41,951 nt of DNA from Hyphomicrobiales bacterium. GTDB taxonomy: Bacteria > Pseudomonadota > Alphaproteobacteria > Rhizobiales > Beijerinckiaceae. Made by a program: the position numbers and the translations under genes. Under the pieces are notes generated by a model. It had not been told where the DNA came from. It made no database searches and saw only the letters and a program-made list of their open reading frames with translations. This document shows, in pieces, positions 35,738 to 41,951 of the stretch (positions are counted from its first letter, which is position 1; every line of letters begins with the position of its first letter). The stretch covers positions 1-41,951 of the forward strand of contig UCLR01000021.1 in assembly GCA_900473415.1 (NCBI GenBank). The letters run 5' to 3'.

Positions 35738-36136
35738 GTGCTGATGTGGCGCCGGAAAGCATTGTCGAGACGCTGGGTCGCAGTCGCTGCGGCCTATCTT
35801 CTCGTCTTGCAGGCGATCTTCGCAGGGATGGCCTCCGGAGCCAGGGCCGCCAGCCTCAGCCTCGATCGCGAGGTGGCGTTCATGCTCTGCGCTCCCGGCA
35901 GCATGGCTCCGGCCGATGTCGATCACGGTGGCACGACCGCACCGCATGCCGATATGAGCTGCTGCACGCTCGGTTGCCCGATGGCGGCCGGTGGCCTGCC
36001 GACCGTCGCCGGTTTCGAGCCGGTCGTCCATCGTGCCGCGGATCAGGTCGCTTTTTCGAGGCGGCTCGACCGGCCTCTGGGCTTTCTTTTCGGCCGCACA
36101 CCGGCCAATCCCCGCGCGCCACCCTTCGCAGCCTGA
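35738..36136 (+). CDS. DUF2946 family protein
   Basis: 132 residues from GTG 35738 (AAGGAG at 8 bases); an ATG six bases on, at 35744, is less well placed. After an N-terminal hydrophobic span (RWVAVAAAYLLVLQAIFAGMASG) comes the DUF2946 pattern: CAPGSMAPADV, HADMSCCTLGCPMAAGG, then a less conserved tail. The cysteine-rich core with histidines suggests metal or haem handling in the periplasm, and such genes often precede metal or siderophore transport genes, as here. It is followed by 246 bases with no visible gene (36137-36382). Confidence 0.72.
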   Translation: MLMWRRKALSRRWVAVAAAYLLVLQAIFAGMASGARAASLSLDREVAFMLCAPGSMAPADVDHGGTTAPHADMSCCTLGCPMAAGGLPTVAGFEPVVHRAADQVAFSRRLDRPLGFLFGRTPANPRAPPFAA

Positions 36137-36382
36137 GCCGCCGTTGCGCTCCGGCGCACCGGTACCCTTAGGCCCCGTCGCGCTCCGCTTCGGCTGAAAT
36201 CCCTCCGGTTGGCGTCTTCGCAATGGCCGTTGCCGCGATGTCGCGCCATGGCGATCCATTCGCCGGATGCCGCCGTGGATCGCCAGCCGCCTGAGCTTCC
36301 AGCCGAAACGCGCCGAGCCGCCGATCCCTGAGCGCCTGATTCCGCCTCGGTGCTCGCGAAAGCCCCTTCTGGAGAAACCTCC

Positions 36383-37498
36383 ATGATCCGCACTCTCAGA
36401 TCACTACTGGCCGGCGCCGCCCTGCTGGCCTCATCGGTCGCGGCTTTTGCCGCGCCGACCGAAATCATCGATGCGCTCGGGCGCAAGGTCACGGTCGAGC
36501 TTCCGGTCAGGCGCGTTGCCCTGAACTTCAACTTCGAGGAGTTCACCGCGGTCGCCGGCCGCGAAGGCTGGCAGAAGGTCGTCGGCATCTCCCGTGCCCC
36601 GTGGGAGGGTTGGCGGCCGCTGATCTTCAACCGCTACAAGGCCGTGATCCCCAATCTCGCAGCCATGCCGGATATCGGCCACAGCGACGACAACAGCTTC
36701 AGCGCGGAGAAGGTGATCGGCCTCAAGCCCGATGTGCTCTTCCTGTCGGAATGGGGCTACAAGGCTCTGAGGACGCAAGCCGAGCAGATCGAGGCGGCCG
36801 GTATTCCGATCGTCATCATCGACTACAACGCGCAGCTCCTCGAGCGCCATCTCGCCTCGACGCGGGCGCTCGGCAAGGTGATGGGGCAGGAGGCCCGCGC
36901 CGAAGAGCTCGCCACCCTCTACGAGCGCGAATATCGCGACGTCCTCGCCCGGGTCGAGAAGGCGAAAGCGGCCGGCGCGTCGGTGAAGAAGGTCTATGTC
37001 GAGCTCGGCCAAGCCGGCGCCGATACGATCGGCAACACTTATAACGGCACGATGTGGGGGAAGATCATCACCACCCTCGGCGCCGAGAATATCGCGACCG
37101 GCAAAATCCCGGGGGCGTGGGCACCTCTCAACGGCGAGGCCATCATCGCCGAGAACCCGGATGTCATCCTGATGGCGTCGTCATCCTGGGTGGGGAAGGC
37201 CAAGGCGGTGCGCACCGGCTATGACGTCACGCCGGAGGAGACGCGCGCGAGCCTGAAGCCCTATGCCGAACGACCCGGCTGGGCCGACCTCAAGGCGATC
37301 AAGACCGGTGAGATCAGCGCGATCGAGCATGGGCTATGCCGCACGCTCTATGACTTCGTCGCCATGCAGTACATCGCCAGCCGCCTCTATCCGGAGGCCT
37401 TCGCCGATGTCGATCCGGTCGCCGCCTTCAAGGCCTATCACGAGAAGTACCTGCCGATCGCGTTCAGCGGCACCTGGATGCTGGAGTTCCGGCCATGA
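36383..37498 (+). CDS. Iron-siderophore/haem-type ABC importer binding protein
   Basis: 371 residues from ATG 36383 (GGAGAAA upstream). Signal peptide MIRTLRSLLAGAALLASSVAAFA. The class III periplasmic-binding fold (BtuF/FecB-like) is seen in ITEIIDALGRKV-type start (TEIIDALGRKVTVELPVRRVALNF), SAEKVIGLKPDVLFLSEWGY, AGIPIVIIDYN and the late NPDVILMASSSW. It overlaps the permease gene by 4 bases. The natural ligand is unknown: ferric siderophore, haem or cobalamin are possible; no riboswitch was seen upstream. Confidence 0.86.
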   Translation: MIRTLRSLLAGAALLASSVAAFAAPTEIIDALGRKVTVELPVRRVALNFNFEEFTAVAGREGWQKVVGISRAPWEGWRPLIFNRYKAVIPNLAAMPDIGHSDDNSFSAEKVIGLKPDVLFLSEWGYKALRTQAEQIEAAGIPIVIIDYNAQLLERHLASTRALGKVMGQEARAEELATLYEREYRDVLARVEKAKAAGASVKKVYVELGQAGADTIGNTYNGTMWGKIITTLGAENIATGKIPGAWAPLNGEAIIAENPDVILMASSSWVGKAKAVRTGYDVTPEETRASLKPYAERPGWADLKAIKTGEISAIEHGLCRTLYDFVAMQYIASRLYPEAFADVDPVAAFKAYHEKYLPIAFSGTWMLEFRP

Positions 37499-38559
37499 GC
37501 GCGTCCGTTCAACTGACGGCCCCCGGGGGAGAGATCGCAGCGCTCTATGCGCGTATCGCCTCGAAACGGCGGGCGGTGCTGCTCTTCGGGCTCGTGGCGC
37601 TCACCTTGAGCCTGGTCCTCGATGTCGCGACGGGGCCGGCGTTCCTGCCGATCGGTGCGGTGGCGAAGTCGGTGTTCGGCCTTGCCGAGGACCGCACCGT
37701 CGACGCCATCGTCTGGTCGATCCGGCTGCCGATCGCCGGCACGGCGCTCGCGGTCGGTGCGGCGCTGGGGCTTTCGGGCGGGATCATGCAGACGATCCTG
37801 AACAACCCCCTGGCCTCGAGCTATACGCTCGGCATCTCGGCGGGAGCAGGCTTCGGCGCGGCGCTCGTCATCGTTCTCGGCGTGACGCTGCCGCTGCCGG
37901 AGGCCTGGGCAATCCCGCTCATGGCCTTCCTGTTCGCCAGCCTTTCCTGCGCGGCCGTCTATGGCATCGGCAGCCTTCGTGACTCTTCGCCCGAAATGCT
38001 GGTGCTCGGGGGGATCGCACTGCTCTTCCTGTTCCAGGCCCTGTTGGCGATGCTCCAGTTCGTCGCTTCACCGGAAGCGCTGCAGCAGATCGTGTTCTGG
38101 CTGTTCGGCTCGCTGCAGAAGGCGAGCTGGGGCAAGCTCTCGATCATCCTGGCGGTGCTGGCGGCTGCGCTCCCGCTGCTTCTGTTCGACGCCTGGCGGC
38201 TCACCGCGCTCAAGCTCGGTGACGAGCGGGCGAGGGGGCTCGGTGTCGACGTGGCGCGGCTGAGGATGCGTGCCTTCGCCATCGTCTCGGCTTTGACCGG
38301 GGTAGCGGTCGCTTTCGTCGGCACCATCGGCTTCGTCGGCCTCGTAGCGCCGCATATTGCTCGCATGCTGGTTGGCGAGGACCAGCGCTGCCTGCTGCCG
38401 GCTTCGGCCCTCTACGGCGCGCTTCTGCTTTCCCTCGCCTCAATTGCCAGCAAGACGGTGCTGCCCGGAGCGGTGGTGCCGATCGGCATCGTGACCTCGC
38501 TGATCGGCGTGCCGTTCTTCGTCTGGCTCGTCGTCAGCTGCCGGAGGGCCTTCTGGTGA
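37495..38559 (+). CDS. FecCD-type ABC permease
   Basis: 354 residues, the size of FecC/FecD/BtuC. Landmarks: SIRLPIAGTALAVGAALGLSGGIMQTILNNPLASSYTLGISAGAGFGAA, then LKLGDERARGLGVDVARLRMRAFAIVSALTGVAVAFVGTIGFVGLVAPHIARMLVGEDQR. Around nine or ten membrane spans. A single permease gene means a homodimer channel. It is translationally coupled to both neighbours (4-base overlaps). Confidence 0.94.
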   Translation: MSASVQLTAPGGEIAALYARIASKRRAVLLFGLVALTLSLVLDVATGPAFLPIGAVAKSVFGLAEDRTVDAIVWSIRLPIAGTALAVGAALGLSGGIMQTILNNPLASSYTLGISAGAGFGAALVIVLGVTLPLPEAWAIPLMAFLFASLSCAAVYGIGSLRDSSPEMLVLGGIALLFLFQALLAMLQFVASPEALQQIVFWLFGSLQKASWGKLSIILAVLAAALPLLLFDAWRLTALKLGDERARGLGVDVARLRMRAFAIVSALTGVAVAFVGTIGFVGLVAPHIARMLVGEDQRCLLPASALYGALLLSLASIASKTVLPGAVVPIGIVTSLIGVPFFVWLVVSCRRAFW

Positions 38560-39302
38560 GAATTTCCGTCACAGATCTTTCCGTCCGCTATGGCGCGACA
38601 CTGGCCGTCGAGGCGCTCGACCTCGCGGCCGAGCCCGGAGAGCTCGTCGCCGTCGTCGGTCCCAATGGCTCCGGCAAGTCGTCCCTGGTCAAGGCGATCG
38701 CAGGGTTGGTCCCGCATCTGGGCACCATCGCCTTCGATGCCGGATCGCGGTCCTCCGCCAGGATCGGCTATATGCCGCAGGACACCGGCAGCCGAGCGGC
38801 TCTGACCGTGCTCGAAGCCGTTCTTCTGGGGCGCCTAGGCCGCCTCGGTCTACGCGTAGACCGTGCCGATCTCGCCGCAGCGGAAGCCGTCCTGCGCGGC
38901 CTCGGGCTCACCCCGCTCGCCTCCCGCTATCTCGGGGAGCTCAGCGGTGGCCAGCGGCAGCTCGTCTTCCTGGCGCAAGCGCTGGCCGCGGAGCCTGATC
39001 TGCTGCTGCTCGACGAGCCGATCAGCGCACTCGACATCCGCCATCAGCTCGAGGTCATGCAGACCGTCAGCCGGCTGACGCATGAGCTCGGGCTGACGAC
39101 CATCGTGATCCTGCACGATCTCAACATCGCGGCGCGCTTCGCGGATCGGATCGCCGTGATGAAGCGCGGGCGGCTGATCTGCCAGGGTGAGCCCGATACG
39201 GTGGTCGAGCCGGACATGCTCGCTAGCGTCTTTGGCGTGGAGGCGGCACTCTCGACCGCTCCCGATGGTCGGCTCGCGATGACGCCGCTAAGGGCGTTGT
39301 GA
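38556..39302 (+). CDS. FecE-type ABC importer ATP-binding protein
   Basis: 248 residues, GTG start overlapping the permease stop (GTGA). Walker A GPNGSGKSS, Q-loop YMPQDTGS, signature LSGGQRQLVFLAQAL, Walker B DLLLLDEPISALD, and H-switch HDLNIAARFAD. It completes the three-part importer for iron-type ligands and converges on the PsiE-like gene. Confidence 0.94.
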   Translation: MRISVTDLSVRYGATLAVEALDLAAEPGELVAVVGPNGSGKSSLVKAIAGLVPHLGTIAFDAGSRSSARIGYMPQDTGSRAALTVLEAVLLGRLGRLGLRVDRADLAAAEAVLRGLGLTPLASRYLGELSGGQRQLVFLAQALAAEPDLLLLDEPISALDIRHQLEVMQTVSRLTHELGLTTIVILHDLNIAARFADRIAVMKRGRLICQGEPDTVVEPDMLASVFGVEAALSTAPDGRLAMTPLRAL

Positions 39303-39323
39303 CCTTCACCCGGATGGGCCGCC

Positions 39324-39746
39324 TCAGTCGGCGGTCGAGCGGGCAGCATCGGCCGGCTCTTCATCTTCACGCTTTTGAGCGGGGAGCCACCAGTAATTCG
39401 CGGCCAACAGAGCGACGAAGGCCAGAACACAAAGGAGGATGTCCAGCACGCTCGCATCGGGCTTGAGCAGCTTGCGCGCGACAACGAAGGCGAGGAGCTC
39501 CAGAATGGCTCGCAGATCATGCGTGACCAGCGTGCGAACGAGCTCGACGGCGATGACCAGCAACAGGACGCGGTAGATCAGTTCGTAGAACGTTTCTGCT
39601 AGCCGCCAGTCCATGGACGCCAGCGTCTGCACGCTGCCCAAGGCGAACACGACGACCCCGCCCAGGATCACCAGGGCGAGGAAGCGTTCGATCCATGTCG
39701 CGATCGCCTTGAAGCGAATCGGTATGCCACTGCCCGAATTCATCAT
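39324..39746 (-). CDS. PsiE-like membrane protein
   Basis: 140 residues from ATG 39746 (a TTG at 39782 would add 12 residues; the ribosome site is unclear). Four hydrophobic spans with the phosphate-starvation-inducible PsiE family pattern: FLALVILGGVVVFALGSVQTL, FYELIYRVLLLVIAVELVRTLVTHDLRAILELLAFVVARKLL, and a last span with LLCVLAFVALLAANYWWLP. The C-terminus is charged (KREDEEPADAARS). Role unknown. It lies 49 bases downstream of the L,D-transpeptidase gene on the same strand. Confidence 0.78.
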   Translation of the reverse strand: MMNSGSGIPIRFKAIATWIERFLALVILGGVVVFALGSVQTLASMDWRLAETFYELIYRVLLLVIAVELVRTLVTHDLRAILELLAFVVARKLLKPDASVLDILLCVLAFVALLAANYWWLPAQKREDEEPADAARSTAD

Positions 39747-39795
39747 CGAGATCAGCGTATGGCCGGGATTCCGGTCAGGCAAGGCGGCCTGCCGG

Positions 39796-40353
39796 TCACT
39801 GAAGCACGACGACCTTCGTTCCGGTCCTGACGCGGTCGTAGAGGTCGATCACGTCGCGATTGGTCATTCGGATGCAGCCGGACGACACGGCGGCTCCGAT
39901 CGTGTCGGGTTCGTTGGAGCCGTGGATGCGATACAAGCTCGACCCGAGATAGAGCGCCCTGGCGCCCAGAGGATTCTCGATGCCGCCACGCATATAGCGC
40001 GGCAGGTCCGGCCGGCGCCGGAGCATCTGCGCAGGGGGGCGCCAATCGGGCCATTCCCGCTTCATCGAGACAGTCTTGGTTCCCGACCAGCTGAAGCCGC
40101 GGCGTCCGACGCCGACGCCGTAGCGAAGGGCCTGTCCGTCGCCGAGGACGTAGTAGAGCCTGCGCTGGCTCGTCGAAACCACGATGGTGCCGGGAGCCTC
40201 CCTGCCGTTCCACGGCACGACGCGGCGCGGGATCGCCTGTTCGCTGAAGATATTGAGGAAGTCTGAAAGCGCGCGGCTGAGAGCATTCTCATAAGCCTGC
40301 GCAGGTGCCGCGAGTGTGAAAACGGCGACGACGAGAACGATGGCGCGTACCAT
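39796..40353 (-). CDS. L,D-transpeptidase (YkuD domain)
   Basis: 185 residues from ATG 40353. Signal peptide MVRAIVLVVAVFTLAAPAQA, cut before YENAL. The YkuD domain spans residues 55-185: GTIVVSTSQRRLYYVL, RYGVGVGRRGFSWSG, YRIHGSNEPDTIGAAVSSGCIRMTN, with catalytic Cys160 and His144 in the HGSN...SSGCIRM motif. It should cross-link peptidoglycan or attach proteins to it in the periplasm. The frame continues upstream to 40428 but this start directly precedes the signal peptide. Confidence 0.92.
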   Translation of the reverse strand: MVRAIVLVVAVFTLAAPAQAYENALSRALSDFLNIFSEQAIPRRVVPWNGREAPGTIVVSTSQRRLYYVLGDGQALRYGVGVGRRGFSWSGTKTVSMKREWPDWRPPAQMLRRRPDLPRYMRGGIENPLGARALYLGSSLYRIHGSNEPDTIGAAVSSGCIRMTNRDVIDLYDRVRTGTKVVVLQ

Positions 40354-40572
40354 GAATGGCCCCACGACGCCCCCCAATCGCAAATCTAACGGGAAAAGGC
40401 AGAGGCGGGTCAAGCCGCGGCAGCGCATCGCACCTTGGCTTCGCGCGCCGGTCGTGCATTTGGCAGGGCCGGAGGGAAGGGTGCTTCTCGACGATCGAGT
40501 TTACATCCCCTTAACCGTGCCGGGCTAGGAATCGGGCTCGCCTTCGATGACTATCAGTATTTGTGGACTTCT

Positions 40573-41951
40573 ATGCGTAATCTTCGATCTGGTCTGCGAA
40601 TAGTCGGTGATAGTCAGGATTACAGCCGTTCCGATGGCTCGGATCAGTCGCTGACATCTTCCCAGCAGGTGCCGCCGCCGGCGCGAGACCCTGCCTCCGC
40701 GGCGGCGGGGGGCGCACAGAACTCAGCTTTCTATCTCTCGCCGAACGTGCGTTTCACCCGCACGCCGGACAAGGGTCGGCTGTCGCAGCGCACCCAGGCG
40801 GACGACCCGGTTACCGAGGCTGCCGAGGTGGCTGCGCCCGCGGCGCCGAGCCGGGTTCGCTATACGCGGACGCCGAACCATTTGTTCAAGCAGGTTTGGG
40901 GCGGCGGGTCGTCGGAGGCCTTGCCGGCTGCCGACGAAGAGGTGTCGCAGGCTGAGGTGGAACACGAGGCGCCGTTCGTTGAATGCGAGCAGCAGGCAGA
41001 AATCGAGGCATGGAACGACGCGGCTGAGGACCTTGGGTCGGACGCCGCCGCTGCCGTCGTCCAGCCCTTCGCCTTCATCTCGGATCATGCGTTCTGGGAG
41101 CTTGGGCCCGACTCCGCCGCAGAAACAGCCGAAATCGCGGCCGGCGCCTATTCGCGGGACGACGAGCCTTTCCGCGGGGACGAGGGATGGTACGACTCCG
41201 TCGCTGATCACTCGCAGCAGGCTGCTCCAGCTGCTGCCATGGCGGCGCCTGTTCCTGCGCCGCTTCCGGCTGCTTCGAGCTTCGGCTGGCCGACATCCTA
41301 CAGCCTGAACCTGAACCTTTCGCTCAGCGGCTGGGGCGAGCCGCAGCGCGCGGCCGATTTGCCTGGCGAGATGACGCCGACGCCAGGGTCGGTCGCGCCT
41401 GCTGCCCATGGCGCAGCCGCGCAGGGGAGGGGTGTGGTCATCCGGAAGAAGGCGGTCGTCGAGCCTGCGCCGCTTGCCGAGAAGCCTGCCGCCGTGCCTG
41501 CGTCTCAGCCCATCGCGACCAAGGTCAGGCCGCGCTTGGCCGAGGTCGTCCCGGTTTCGTCGCAGTCACATGAATTCGAGCTGCCGCCGATCACCTTCCT
41601 CGCCGAGCCGCAGCAACAGGAGGGCATCGAGGTTTCGATCGAGACCTTGCAGCAGAATGCCGGGCTGCTGGAGGGCGTGCTCGAAGACTTCAACATCAGG
41701 GGCGAGATCGTCCAGGCTTGCCCTGGTCCGGTCGTGACGCTTTACGAACTCGAACCCGCGCCCGGTATCAAAAGCTCCCGGGTGATTTCGCTGGCGGACG
41801 ACATCGCGCGTTCGATGAGCGCGATCTCGGCGCGTGTGGCGGTGGTGCAGGGCAAGAACGCGATTGGCATCGAACTGCCCAACAACAAGCGCGAGACCGT
41901 GTTCCTGCGCGAATTGCTGGCCAGCCAGGATTTCGAATCGACCAAGCACAA
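40573..41951 (+). CDS. ftsK: DNA translocase FtsK without N-terminal membrane domain (5' part)
   Basis: Open from ATG 40573 to the window edge (459 codons visible). The N-terminal 330 residues are low-complexity Ala/Pro/Glu-rich with no membrane spans, unlike classical FtsK. They contain a repeated motif, RFTRTP (60-65) and RYTRTP (96-101). From about residue 335 the FtsK alpha/beta domains begin: ELPPITFLAEPQQQEG, LLEGVLEDFNIRGEIVQACPGPVVTLYELEPAPGIKSSRVISLADDIARSMSAISARV, then GIELPNNKRETVFLREL. Motor and gamma domains lie outside the window. The upstream gap from 40354 to 40572 has no gene and no clear ribosome site; the start could be different, but the divergent neighbour leaves no room for four membrane spans. 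Confidence 0.85.
   Translation, partial: MRNLRSGLRIVGDSQDYSRSDGSDQSLTSSQQVPPPARDPASAAAGGAQNSAFYLSPNVRFTRTPDKGRLSQRTQADDPVTEAAEVAAPAAPSRVRYTRTPNHLFKQVWGGGSSEALPAADEEVSQAEVEHEAPFVECEQQAEIEAWNDAAEDLGSDAAAAVVQPFAFISDHAFWELGPDSAAETAEIAAGAYSRDDEPFRGDEGWYDSVADHSQQAAPAAAMAAPVPAPLPAASSFGWPTSYSLNLNLSLSGWGEPQRAADLPGEMTPTPGSVAPAAHGAAAQGRGVVIRKKAVVEPAPLAEKPAAVPASQPIATKVRPRLAEVVPVSSQSHEFELPPITFLAEPQQQEGIEVSIETLQQNAGLLEGVLEDFNIRGEIVQACPGPVVTLYELEPAPGIKSSRVISLADDIARSMSAISARVAVVQGKNAIGIELPNNKRETVFLRELLASQDFESTKH

Noticed and set aside
36137..36382. Possible cobalamin or other riboswitch before the iron-type importer
   Set aside because: No B12-box-like or other conserved riboswitch core was found in the 246-base leader.

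Overview
The window comes from a GC-rich alphaproteobacterial chromosome, most probably of the order Hyphomicrobiales (Rhizobiales) and close to Bosea or Bradyrhizobium. I infer this from the high third-position GC, the fused QuiC1-type dehydratase, the DUF3141-pta-ackA-fabI block, the DUF3300/DUF2950 pair and the FtsK lacking an N-terminal membrane domain. No tRNA, rRNA, CRISPR array, IS element or phage gene was seen.

Layout: (1) 1-5.0 kb: the end of a DUF3300-type protein with an S74-like tail, a DUF2950 protein, a SulP transporter, a membrane protein, an unusual FixJ/LuxR response regulator and a small secreted protein. (2) 5.3-12.1 kb: a TolB/TPR protein, small proteins and lipoproteins, a PPK2 polyphosphate kinase with a companion gene, a two-gene membrane/HlyD unit, a remnant of the chromate transporter ChrA and a tiny lipoprotein. 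(3) 12.2-21.3 kb: a catabolic locus built from shikimate-pathway-type enzymes. It has a GntR/FCD regulator divergent from a type II dehydroquinase-like gene, a TetR regulator, and a seven-gene unit: four-part polar-amino-acid-type ABC importer, Gfo/Idh/MocA dehydrogenase, AroE-like dehydrogenase and QuiC1-like 3-dehydroshikimate dehydratase fused to an HPPD-like domain. (4) 21.4-23.5 kb: an AraC regulator and two small proteins. (5) 23.5-29.8 kb, minus strand: fabI, ackA, pta and a DUF3141 PhaC-like hydrolase in one operon, then a small secreted protein and HdeD. (6) 29.8-35.6 kb: an RND efflux pair and a divergent lone periplasmic binding protein. (7) 35.7-39.3 kb: a DUF2946 protein and an iron-type ABC importer. 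(8) 39.3-42 kb: PsiE-like protein, L,D-transpeptidase and the 5' part of ftsK.

The region most worth attention is (3). The dehydratase QuiC1 keeps all four metal ligands (E134, D165, Q191, E239). The dehydroquinase-like and AroE-like enzymes feeding it have each lost substrate-contacting residues: His81 and Arg112 are replaced in the first, and both carboxylate-binding serines in the second. The catalytic residues of both are kept. Together with a dedicated importer and a Gfo/Idh/MocA oxidoreductase, this suggests import of a quinate- or shikimate-like compound, perhaps not quinate itself, and its conversion to protocatechuate. This is inference from sequence and has not been tested.
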